Origin: Haliscomenobacter sp965225875
GTDB taxonomy: Bacteria > Bacteroidota > Bacteroidia > Chitinophagales > Saprospiraceae
Length of the DNA: 64,000 nucleotides
Assembly (NCBI RefSeq): GCF_965225875.1
Contig: NZ_CBDDBS010000003.1
Location: 1,922,001 to 1,986,000 of the forward strand
Direction: 5' to 3'
Shown here: piece after piece, positions 1-7,676 of the stretch
Layout of the letters: the number at the start of each line of letters is the position of its first letter
Position numbering within the stretch: position 1 is the first letter of the stretch
Notes under the pieces: generated by a model
Told to the model about the DNA's origin: nothing
The model's input: the letters and a program-made list of their open reading frames with translations, nothing else
The model's database searches: none
Translations under genes and position numbers: made by a program

Positions 1-2276
1 TTGGCAATCTGGTAGGCCCACTCGTTCAGGTTTTCTTCCCGCATTACATCGAAGAGGTATTTGGTGGAAAAAATGCCAGTGGAAACGTGCATTTTATGGC
101 GCTGAAACTCCTGGTACAGCACCTCCAGCGCTTGTTGGCGATCGGGAGCAAGTTTGTACCACAAAGCAAACAATTGCGCCGATTGAGTGGCATTGTCAAA
201 ACGTCCAGTGCCATTCACGTGGTAATGGTTCACAATGGCGCGTTTGATGTTAGCGGCCAGTTTTTGGTATTTATCAACGGCTTCTTTTTTGCCTAAAATC
301 TCCGAAAACTCCGTCATCAGCAGGGCATGGTGGTAATAAAAAGCGGCGGCGGTGAGCGCTTCCGGTTTGGTGTCCAGCGCTTCGTGGTCGCTGATGTCCC
401 AATAGAAGAGGTTGTTTACAGCCTTGCTTTGCAGGAAAGCCATTTGCCGTTCAAAGGCTGGGAAATACTGCTCAATCACCCGTTTGTCGCCGTAAAACTC
501 GTACAGTTTTTTTTGTAAAAAAGGAAAACCCAGTTGCCAACCCAGTGGCCCCGACTGGTCGCCATAGCCCCGGTCGGCAATGCCAGTAAAAGGGGCAATT
601 TCGGTGATGCCGCCCTCGGGGCGCTGTTCATTGGCAAAGTCACGTACAGTCTTGCCGTAAAAATTGGCCATGTTGTAGTTGTACAAAAAGGCTTCGGAAC
701 TCACCACCATATCGGCGCCATAACCCATCTTTTCCCGGGCGGGGCAATCGGATTGTACACTAAACACGTTGCTCAAAAAAGTCCATTGAATGACTTCGTG
801 CAATTGGTTGAACATGGCGTTGGAGCACTCAAAACTGCCATTGGGTGATAAGTCTGTATTCATGCGCAAGCCTTGAATATCGTCAAGCTTCGGTGCCTGG
901 CCCGGCCAACCCACGATCTCGATGTAGCGAAAGCCGTGAAAGGTGAAGCGAGGCACAAAGGTTTCTGCAAGTGGATCTCCCCGCAAAATGTACTGGTCTA
1001 TTTGCCAGGCGGTTTTGGGCGCGCCAGGACCACCACTCAATCGCCAGGCCTCTTTAATTTGGCCAGCTACGGTGGTCCACCAGTTCAGGTGACCATTTTT
1101 CAGGGTATCCTCCCCGTAGCGCATGGTGATTTTGGCCCCGGCCGGGCCTTTGACCTTGAAACTGGCCACTCCGGCGAAGTTTTGCCCCATGTCCACCAAA
1201 AAAGTGTCTTTGCCGATCAACTTGATGCTGCGTGGGCGAATCGTTTTGGTGATGCGGATGGGAGGCTGCATTTGAGCCGTCAGTTCACCGCTGGGGCCTT
1301 TGCACAAGTTGGCTTTGGCCCAGGGTTTTGCCTCGCTGAAGGGGCGTTCCAGTCGGGCGTCGTGGTTCTCGCCAAGGTAGACGTTGTTGCGGATGATGGA
1401 ACTTGGGGCAGTTTCCCAGGTGTCGTTGCTGGCGATTATTTCTTTGCTGCCATCGCTGTAAGTGAGGTGGATTTCGGCCCGCAGGCAAGGTCGGCCCGTT
1501 TCCTGAAAATTGCGCAAATCCCAGCGGCCAAACAGGCGCAGGGGCAGGGGATTCCACCAGCCATTGCCCAATTGGACGCCAAAAATGTTGTTGCCTTTTT
1601 GCACCTGGCTGGTCACATCATGCACCACGTACAAGGCCTGTTTGCGATAGGTGGTAAAACCAGGGTCCAGCACATGATCTCCGATTTTTTGCCCATTCAA
1701 AAACGCCTCGTGGTAGCCGAGGCCACAGATGTACAAACGCGCCGAGTTGATTTTTTTGCCGACTGAAAATTGCTTTCGAAACATTGGCATGGGGTCGTCT
1801 TCGTAGTATTTTTCTTCCTGGGCGGGCGGAGTACTGCCGTCGTTGATCCAGCTCGCCTGCCAATCCTTTGGATTCATCATGGCCGTTTCAAACCAGGCAG
1901 TTTTGCTCCACTCCGAAGCTTCTCCGTTTTGGTTGTATACTTTTACTTTCCAGAAGTAGCGGGTAAAGGATTGTAGGGCTGGCCCGGCGTATTCAATATG
2001 CAGGTTTTGAGCGGAATTGATTTTCCCTGTCGACCAGGTTGCCGCCTTGTTTTGCTCCAATTGTTTTTGATCGGTATGCAGGACGATTTCGTAGGCGGAC
2101 TGGCTTTGGTTGCGGGCCGTGGCGCTAAAAGTCCAGGACAAACGGGGTTTGGCAATATCTATGCCCAGTGGGTTCTCCAGGTATTCACAAGTTAGTTGGG
2201 CTACCTGTAAGGGTGCAATTGCGTTGAGGGCCAGGGGCAAAAAAAGGACGAACAGGGATAATGTTCTTGCTGACAT
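1..2276 (-). CDS. Alpha-L-rhamnosidase, GH78 family (3' end outside window)
   Basis: Secreted glycoside hydrolase expected to remove terminal alpha-L-rhamnose from plant or algal glycans. Translation of the minus strand from the ATG at 2276 gives an uninterrupted frame to the window edge. Residues 1-19 are a signal peptide. The N-terminal domain carries ENPLGID and KPRLSW, typical of bacterial rhamnosidases, and is followed by beta-sandwich domains (FRKQF, GYHEAFLNGQKIGDHVLDPG). The start of the catalytic (alpha/alpha)6 barrel has SDCPAREKMGYGAD, where D510, E515 and D522 reproduce the D-x4-E-x6-D spacing of the GH78 active site. The final general base (a Glu further on) lies outside the window. 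Family assignment is firm; the exact substrate is inferred. Confidence 0.93.
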   Translation of the reverse strand, partial: MSARTLSLFVLFLPLALNAIAPLQVAQLTCEYLENPLGIDIAKPRLSWTFSATARNQSQSAYEIVLHTDQKQLEQNKAATWSTGKINSAQNLHIEYAGPALQSFTRYFWKVKVYNQNGEASEWSKTAWFETAMMNPKDWQASWINDGSTPPAQEEKYYEDDPMPMFRKQFSVGKKINSARLYICGLGYHEAFLNGQKIGDHVLDPGFTTYRKQALYVVHDVTSQVQKGNNIFGVQLGNGWWNPLPLRLFGRWDLRNFQETGRPCLRAEIHLTYSDGSKEIIASNDTWETAPSSIIRNNVYLGENHDARLERPFSEAKPWAKANLCKGPSGELTAQMQPPIRITKTIRPRSIKLIGKDTFLVDMGQNFAGVASFKVKGPAGAKITMRYGEDTLKNGHLNWWTTVAGQIKEAWRLSGGPGAPKTAWQIDQYILRGDPLAETFVPRFTFHGFRYIEIVGWPGQAPKLDDIQGLRMNTDLSPNGSFECSNAMFNQLHEVIQWTFLSNVFSVQSDCPAREKMGYGADMVVSSEAFLYNYNMANFYGKTVRDFANEQRPEGGITEIAPFTGIADRGYGDQSGPLGWQLGFPFLQKKLYEFYGDKRVIEQYFPAFERQMAFLQSKAVNNLFYWDISDHEALDTKPEALTAAAFYYHHALLMTEFSEILGKKEAVDKYQKLAANIKRAIVNHYHVNGTGRFDNATQSAQLFALWYKLAPDRQQALEVLYQEFQRHKMHVSTGIFSTKYLFDVMREENLNEWAYQIA

Positions 2277-2415
2277 GATGGACAGTTGTAGGACTTTACT
2301 GAATAGGTTGTGCCTGCAAATTAGCAGTTGAATTAAATATCCTGATTTTTCCACGATTTACCCCTATCCTGATTATTTTTTTGAAAAAACAATAAGGAAT
2401 AGGCCAAGTAGTGGG

Positions 2416-2520
2416 GCAAAAATAAATGTTCATTTTTCCTGAGCCAGAGGATTAGATAAGACACTTAAATTGAACCGTTTACTTATCTAATCCTCTGGCA
2501 AAATGAACATTTATTTTTTT
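2416..2520. repeat. Long palindromic repeat, family A, copy 1
   Basis: Two arms (about 2418-2460 and 2482-2518) can form a two-part stem: 17 bp near the loop (CTTATCTAATCCTCTGG), a 6-base bulge on one side, then about 17 bp built on AAATGAACATTTATTT. A second copy with the same architecture lies at 56505-56608. It sits in the divergent gap between the rhamnosidase and the LOG-family gene, and its right arm runs over an in-frame ATG at 2503 that is therefore unlikely to be the true start of that gene. The rest of the gap (2277-2415) shows no other feature. Confidence 0.8.
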
Positions 2521-2559
2521 ATCGCTCCCAAGCTGCTTTTCTTTGCAAAAAAAGTACTC

Positions 2560-3141
2560 ATGCGCGCATTAACCGTTTTTTGCGGAGCCAATACTGGTGC
2601 CGACCCTAAATATACCCAGGTAGCCCGCCAAATGGGCGAATTGTTGGTGCAAGAAAACATCACCCTGGTGTACGGGGGTGGAAAAGTAGGCCTCATGGGC
2701 GTGATTGCCGATGCGGTATTGGAGAATGGAGGTAAAGTGATTGGGGTGATTCCCCATTTTTTGGCGCACAAGGAAGTGGAACATCCAGGAGTGACCGAAA
2801 TGTTTTACACCGAAACCATGCACGAGCGCAAGATGAAGATGTTCGAAATATCAGATGGGGCGATCGCCATGCCGGGTGGTTTTGGGACGCTGGATGAGTT
2901 GTTTGAGTTGTGCACCTGGGCGCAGTTGGGTTTGCATGAAAAGCCCCTGGGCTTGCTCAACATCCTGAGCTTTTATGATAGCCTGATTGATTTTTTGGGC
3001 CGCGCCGTGACGGATGAGTTTTTAAAAATGGAAAACCGGGGGCTGATTCTGGATGCAAAAGAGCCCAAAGTGTTATTGGAAAAGATGCGGGACTACCAGC
3101 CGATTCATGTGCCGAAGTGGATTCGGAAGGAAGATGTGTGA
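2560..3141 (+). CDS. LOG-family (TIGR00730) nucleotide 5'-monophosphate phosphoribohydrolase
   Basis: A 193-residue Rossmann-fold protein of the LOG/YgdH/PpnN-like family, which cleaves the N-glycosidic bond of nucleoside 5'-monophosphates (cytokinin ribotides in plants, purine or pyrimidine nucleotides in bacteria). The signature PGGFGTLDELFE (PGGxGTxxE) is present near residue 98, preceded by YGGGKVGLMG. I chose the ATG at 2560 (MRALTVFCGA), which matches the usual family N-terminus. The in-frame ATG at 2503 lies inside a palindromic repeat and adds an atypical hydrophobic leader. It is a single gene, divergent from the rhamnosidase. The cellular substrate cannot be read from sequence. Confidence 0.9.
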   Translation: MRALTVFCGANTGADPKYTQVARQMGELLVQENITLVYGGGKVGLMGVIADAVLENGGKVIGVIPHFLAHKEVEHPGVTEMFYTETMHERKMKMFEISDGAIAMPGGFGTLDELFELCTWAQLGLHEKPLGLLNILSFYDSLIDFLGRAVTDEFLKMENRGLILDAKEPKVLLEKMRDYQPIHVPKWIRKEDV

Positions 3142-3216
3142 TGAAGCAGGAGGGGGCATCATCATTAGACTTGAGGCGATCTGATCTTCAAGCAATTATG
3201 TAATTTCAGGCATGAC

Positions 3217-3376
3217 GACCAGCGGCAGCGCCGCCAAAACGTCTGTAGCTCAAGGAACGAAGATAGATTTTGAGGTACGTAGTACCGGAACCATTAACTT
3301 TGTTCCGGTGCTACGCACCTTAACCATCTTACTTGGCCTAAATACTACAGACGTTTTGGCGGCTCTGCCGCTGGTC
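3217..3376. repeat. Nested long palindrome between convergent genes
   Basis: The outer arms 3217-3248 and 3345-3376 are 32 bp with a single mismatch (they start GACCAGCGGCAG). A second inverted pair lies inside (3272-3289 with 3302-3319, around GGAAC/GTTCC). It fills the space between the LOG gene and the sulfatase, which converge here, so it may act as a two-way terminator, although no clear T-run follows. An apparent reading frame through it is a by-product of the repeat. Confidence 0.7.
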
Positions 3377-3420
3377 GGTGATCTTTATTTCACCTTATTG
3401 ATTATCAATTTTCTACAAGT

Positions 3421-4974
3421 CTATTTCAACTGAAGATCCTCATTGATCGTTTGGTAAGCCCCCACCGCTTTTTGCATGGCCGACCTCAGTTTGGCCAATA
3501 ATTGGGCTGAACCAGCCGCCAGATTGTTTTTTTGCCCGGGGTCACTGCGCAAATCGTACAATTGAGCACTGGGTGAAACTCCTAATTCGATGTTTACTTC
3601 CTTGTGCACAGCCATACCTTGATAGGCTGGAATAAATGCGTATGGCCCGGAACGGTAAGCCAGTCTTCCCGATGCTTCCAATACCAATTCCTTGCGCCCC
3701 TTTTTGTCTTTTCCCAAGAGCGCAGCCAACTGATTTTGGCTATCCATCAGCGGGGTTTTGAGTTTCAATAAGGCCGCAAGGGAGGCATACAAATCCAGTT
3801 GACAAACCAGCGCAGCCGAAACGCCAGGGCGGACCCGAGCTGGCCAATGTACGATAAAAGGGACTTTGGCCCCGCCCTCAAACAAGCTGTATTTGCCTCC
3901 ACGCAAAGCCCCAAAGGGATCGTGCGCGCCCACTTTTTCCACCGCATCATCGTAGTAGCCGTCGTTCAAAACGGGGCCATTGTCGCTCGAAAAAAGGATC
4001 AGGGTGTTCTCCAACAGCCCCTTGTTTTGCAAGTGTTTCAAAATTTCACCTACACACCAGTCCAATTCCAAAATGGCATCACCCCGTGGGCCCATGCCCG
4101 ATTTACCAACAAAACGAGGGTGTGGTACCCGGGGCACGTGCGGTTGGTGCAAGGCGAAATAAAGGAAAAAGGGTTGCGTGGTGGCAGTTCCGATGAAATT
4201 CAAGGCTTTTTCCACAAATACATCGCCCATGGTTTCATCCTGCCAAAGGGCAGACTTGCCGCCACGCATGAAGCCAATGCGGGGAATGCCGTTGTGCACA
4301 CTCTGATTGTGTCCGTGGTGCCACTTTTGTTTGGTCAACAATTCGGGACTGGTCAATGCGGTGGGCTCGCCGGGGAAGTTTTTTTCATAACTCACCTGCA
4401 AAGGGTCTTGAGCAGACAGACCCAAAACCCTGCGGTTTTCGATGTAAACCGTGGGCACCCGATCGGTGGTAGCCGCCATGATGAAACTGTAATCAAAACC
4501 CAGATCGTTTGGGTTTTGCTGGATGGGCTGATTCCAGTCCATGCTGCCATTCCCAAGGCCCAGATGCCATTTGCCCACCACCCCGGTGCGATAGCCTTGG
4601 GTTTTGAGCAAATCAGCGACCGTTTTTTGGGCGGTATCCAGCAAGGCGGGTGCATCGCCGGTGAGGATTTTGGCGCGTGGGTTGCGCCAGGGATATTGCC
4701 CGGTCAGAAGGGCGTAGCGGCTAGGTGTGCAAGTAGCAGAAGTAGCGTAAGCGTTGTTGAAGCGTACCCCGCCTTGGGCTAGTTTATCGATATTAGGCGT
4801 AGCCAATTTGCCTTTGCCATAAGCGCTGACATCTCCAATGCCCAAATCATCGGCGTAAATGATGAGGATATTGGGCTTGTTTTGGGCGGGCAGCTGCCTA
4901 ACGCCGCACAGCAACAAACCAATGCCGATCCAAAGGACCTTCATAGAAAAGAAAAGACGAAGGGTTATTCTCAT
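3421..4974 (-). CDS. Sulfatase (arylsulfatase family, formylglycine type)
   Basis: An exported enzyme that hydrolyses sulfate esters, probably on sulfated polysaccharides or their fragments. The N-terminus has a signal peptide ending near LPAQ, then the metal-binding NILIIYADDLG (D42, D43). The signature CTPSR (C82) is the C-x-P-S-R motif in which the cysteine becomes formylglycine, which needs a separate maturase not seen here. Later SSDNGP and the KWHLG motif complete the alkaline-phosphatase-like fold. Full length for the family, 517 residues. An in-frame ATG at 4944 (MKVLWIG) gives a cleaner signal peptide and may be the real start. Its neighbours fit glycan breakdown but are not clearly an operon. 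Confidence 0.94.
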   Translation of the reverse strand: MRITLRLFFSMKVLWIGIGLLLCGVRQLPAQNKPNILIIYADDLGIGDVSAYGKGKLATPNIDKLAQGGVRFNNAYATSATCTPSRYALLTGQYPWRNPRAKILTGDAPALLDTAQKTVADLLKTQGYRTGVVGKWHLGLGNGSMDWNQPIQQNPNDLGFDYSFIMAATTDRVPTVYIENRRVLGLSAQDPLQVSYEKNFPGEPTALTSPELLTKQKWHHGHNQSVHNGIPRIGFMRGGKSALWQDETMGDVFVEKALNFIGTATTQPFFLYFALHQPHVPRVPHPRFVGKSGMGPRGDAILELDWCVGEILKHLQNKGLLENTLILFSSDNGPVLNDGYYDDAVEKVGAHDPFGALRGGKYSLFEGGAKVPFIVHWPARVRPGVSAALVCQLDLYASLAALLKLKTPLMDSQNQLAALLGKDKKGRKELVLEASGRLAYRSGPYAFIPAYQGMAVHKEVNIELGVSPSAQLYDLRSDPGQKNNLAAGSAQLLAKLRSAMQKAVGAYQTINEDLQLK

Positions 4975-5073
4975 GGTTGATGACCTTTTTCGAGCAGTTC
5001 AACAGGGTGCTTAAAACTAAGGGGATTTTTGGAAATGCAAGCAGCTGAATTTGCCTTTTGCCTGCTTGCCTAA

Positions 5074-5892
5074 CTATCTATCCAGCCAAAGGTCAAACTT
5101 CGCCAATTGCTCCCTGTCCTTGCAGACCCAATGCTGATTCTTAAAAATGAAAGTTGCGTCCATTTTTCGGGTCAGCTTCACCTTAAAGTTGCCCTCGTCG
5201 TCCAGCACACCATCTTCCAGTAGATAATGCACGATCAGCTCATTCTTGTTCCACTCCAGGTTGGCACTGATACTGCGCGGCTCCCCTATATCGTTCCCAA
5301 AAGCAGACCATAGGCCCAAAGGAATGGAAGTTTGCTCCTCCTGCTGCCTCAACTTTTTAAACAGGTACAAATCAGTGGCACAAAAACCCGAACCCGTTGA
5401 ACAGGTTTTGATGCCAAAAAAATCGCCGTAGCGATTGAATCCTTCGAAACGGTTGTCCCAGCAACAGTGATAATGCCCATGAAAAAATCGGGCCGACTGC
5501 AGTACTTTCCCGGCCTGGTTCAACTCAATGATCAGGTGGGTTTCAAAAGTATATTCCGGGCTATAATCAATACTGCAATAATAAAAATGGCCACTTTCTT
5601 TGATTTTGTAGTATTTGCCAAGGGTGTCGCCGTCTTGCAGATTGTCCCAATAGCTACCAACAGTGTCCGTTAGTTTATTGGCAATTAAAAAGGGAAGGCC
5701 GTCTTTTTTGGTGACGAAGCCAGAGTCTTGGCGGAGCGGGAGGGGATGCAACCCTGAGGAGGCGGACTTGGATTGGGAAGTCTGGTTTTCGGGCTTGCCG
5801 CTACAGCAGGTGGCAAACAGAATCAACATCAGGCCACAGCTACAGGTAGTTAAACTGGGCCATGCAAAATTGAGTGTAGGGATGCTTTTCAT
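5074..5892 (-). CDS. Hypothetical lipoprotein
   Basis: A 272-residue protein I do not recognise. The first 30 or so residues are hydrophobic and end in FATCCSG, a plausible lipobox, so it is probably a membrane-anchored lipoprotein. The mature part begins with a Ser/Lys/Gln-rich linker and then has a mixed beta-rich composition with many Trp, Tyr and Asp. No catalytic motif is visible. It stands alone on the minus strand between the sulfatase and a large palindrome. Confidence 0.7.
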   Translation of the reverse strand: MKSIPTLNFAWPSLTTCSCGLMLILFATCCSGKPENQTSQSKSASSGLHPLPLRQDSGFVTKKDGLPFLIANKLTDTVGSYWDNLQDGDTLGKYYKIKESGHFYYCSIDYSPEYTFETHLIIELNQAGKVLQSARFFHGHYHCCWDNRFEGFNRYGDFFGIKTCSTGSGFCATDLYLFKKLRQQEEQTSIPLGLWSAFGNDIGEPRSISANLEWNKNELIVHYLLEDGVLDDEGNFKVKLTRKMDATFIFKNQHWVCKDREQLAKFDLWLDR

Positions 5893-5908
5893 AATGGATT
5901 AAAATATG

Positions 5909-6138
5909 AATCATCCCGAATTTACAAGTATCAAAATGAAAAATGAACACAAAGGACACAAAGGCAGCACAAAGGACACAAAGACGCGATTTTGACAAAG
6001 CAATATGCCTGGACTTTTTCTAATCTTGGATGTAAAGCTTCGTCAACGTCTCACCTTTGTGTCCTTTGTGCTGCCTTTGCGTTCTTTGTGCTAAAAAAAA
6101 TTGTCGCTTTATGTTTTCTGAAAAATTCGGGATGATTC
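5909..6138. repeat. Long palindrome with CACAAAGG-type internal repeats
   Basis: The left arm (from about 5909) runs from TCATCCCGAATTT through several copies of CACAAAGGACACAAAGG. The right arm (to 6138) is the reverse, ending AAATTCGGGATGA. The same CACAAAGG block recurs at 59791-59921 and in short form at 51777-51845, and the outer TTGTCGCTTTATG...AAATTCGGGATGA piece recurs near 21939-21984. This is a dispersed repeat family in the gap between the lipoprotein and slyD-like genes. Confidence 0.75.
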
Positions 6139-6161
6139 CTATTTCATCAGCTATCCCATTG

Positions 6162-6650
6162 TTAATGCCCGTGCGAATCATGCTCGTCGTGCACATGCCC
6201 ATGCTCGATCTCCGCAGCCGTAGCCCCACGAATGCTTAGAACCTCACCAGAAAAACGAATCCCCAAACCCGCCAAAGGGTGATTGTGGTCCAACATCACC
6301 TGGTCTTCTTTCATCGCAATGACACGCCAGATGATGGTTTCCCCCGTTTCTTCATCATCCTCTTCCAGCATGTCCCCTATTTGCAGTCCGGGAATGTTTA
6401 AGTCAGACAAGGATTCTACCCGCACGAGGTTGAGGTCGCGCTCCCCGTATGCATCTGCGGGCGCGAGGTCGACTTCAACTTTAGTCCCTACTGGTTTGCC
6501 TTCAAACTCAGTTTCTACCTTGGGGAAAATGTTTTCGTATCCACCGTGGAGGTAAGGGAAACCTTCCTGGCTTTCTTCCAAAACTTCACCACCTATTTCT
6601 TGAATCTTGTAGCTGATGGTTACTACAGCGTTTTTTTGAATTGTATGCAT
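6162..6650 (-). CDS. FKBP-type peptidyl-prolyl isomerase, SlyD-like
   Basis: A 162-residue cis-trans prolyl isomerase and chaperone. The N-terminus (AVVTISYKI) and the EESQEGFPYLHG stretch match the SlyD split-FKBP layout with an inserted flap domain (about residues 68-125). The C-terminus is His/Asp-rich (HGHVHDEHDSHGH), which suggests metal binding, nickel in characterised SlyD proteins. I chose the ATG at 6650 (MHTIQKNAV); the frame is open 21 codons further upstream but without family similarity. Divergent from the esterase gene that follows. Cytoplasmic. Confidence 0.9.
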   Translation of the reverse strand: MHTIQKNAVVTISYKIQEIGGEVLEESQEGFPYLHGGYENIFPKVETEFEGKPVGTKVEVDLAPADAYGERDLNLVRVESLSDLNIPGLQIGDMLEEDDEETGETIIWRVIAMKEDQVMLDHNHPLAGLGIRFSGEVLSIRGATAAEIEHGHVHDEHDSHGH

Positions 6651-6774
6651 GTTTGTGCTTTGAGGCCGCAAAGGTAGTATTTTTAGTATTATCTTTAGGC
6701 TGTTGAACATCACCCCTCAAGGGTATCTCTGCGGAACGTCCGATCCTTTCTACATCCAGCAACTCGAATTCCCT

Positions 6775-7620
6775 ATGAAAAAATGGCTTTTGATCCTCTT
6801 TTTGATGCAACAAATAAATGCCTTTGCCCAGGAGCACAAAGACATCGTTTATGCCAAAACACCCCAAAGAGACCTCACTTTAGACATTTATTTACCCCCA
6901 CAAACTGCCAATGCCCAACTGATCATCTGGGTGCATGGGGGCGCATGGCACGGAGGTTCAAAAGCCGACCCACCCAGGGAGCTGTTGCAGAAAGGATATG
7001 CCCTGGCCAGCATCGAATACCGACTGACCACCGAAGCGGTTTTCCCAGCCATGATCCACGACATCAAGGCTAGCATCCGATTCCTCCGGGCCAATCAGAA
7101 AAAATACGGCTACCTGGCCGATAAAATTATCCTCTGGGGATCTTCTGCCGGGGGGCATTTGGCCGCGGTGGCCGCGTTGAGCAACAATGATGCTTTTTTG
7201 GAAGGCACGTTGGGCGATTACACGGGTACCAGCTCCAGAGTAGACTTGCTGCTGGACCTTTTTGGCCCCAGTAATTTCAAGAACATTTTAGCCCAGTCTA
7301 CCCCTCATGGCATCAATGTAAGGACTCCGGCACTCGCTCTCTTTTTTGGAAAGCCACTGGAAAAGGTGGAGGAAAAACTGGTTGAAAAAGCCAGTCCGGT
7401 CTTCCTCGTAGATGCACAAGACCCGCCCACTTTTTTGGCCCACGGCAACCAGGATCCCCAGGTGCCCATCAACCAAAGCATCGAACTGCACCTGAAATTA
7501 CAGGCGGTGAAAGTAAAAAGTGAGCTGCATTTTTTGAATGACATGGGGCATGGGGGGAAAGGTTTTTCCGCACCGGATTTTGTGGGGTTGATGGATCGGT
7601 TTATTAGGGAGTATTTGTGA
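6775..7620 (+). CDS. Secreted alpha/beta-hydrolase esterase (BD-FAE/lipase-like)
   Basis: A 281-residue esterase with a signal peptide (MKKWLLILFLMQQINAFAQ, start at 6775). It has the oxyanion motif HGGAWHGGS, the nucleophile elbow GSSAGGH, an acid in GNQDPQVP and the histidine in MGHGGKG, so the Ser-Asp-His triad is complete. Related enzymes de-esterify ferulate or acetate from hemicellulose. A second, decayed copy of this gene lies on the far side of the NACHT gene at about 13300-13621 in the same orientation. Confidence 0.9.
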   Translation: MKKWLLILFLMQQINAFAQEHKDIVYAKTPQRDLTLDIYLPPQTANAQLIIWVHGGAWHGGSKADPPRELLQKGYALASIEYRLTTEAVFPAMIHDIKASIRFLRANQKKYGYLADKIILWGSSAGGHLAAVAALSNNDAFLEGTLGDYTGTSSRVDLLLDLFGPSNFKNILAQSTPHGINVRTPALALFFGKPLEKVEEKLVEKASPVFLVDAQDPPTFLAHGNQDPQVPINQSIELHLKLQAVKVKSELHFLNDMGHGGKGFSAPDFVGLMDRFIREYL

Positions 7621-7676
7621 GGTTTTTTGATAGGAAATAATCAGCATGCATTTGATTCAGTTGGCTAAACTACACC

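Noticed and set aside
873..1766. Long open frame on the plus strand over the rhamnosidase
   Set aside because: The minus strand encodes a rhamnosidase with active-site motifs; the plus frame has no homology-like features and is antisense.
3212..3433. Small plus-strand frame through the nested palindrome
   Set aside because: Its sequence is entirely the inverted repeat; no start context or protein-like features.
3799..4782. Long plus-strand frame over the sulfatase
   Set aside because: Antisense to a gene with a clear sulfatase signature.
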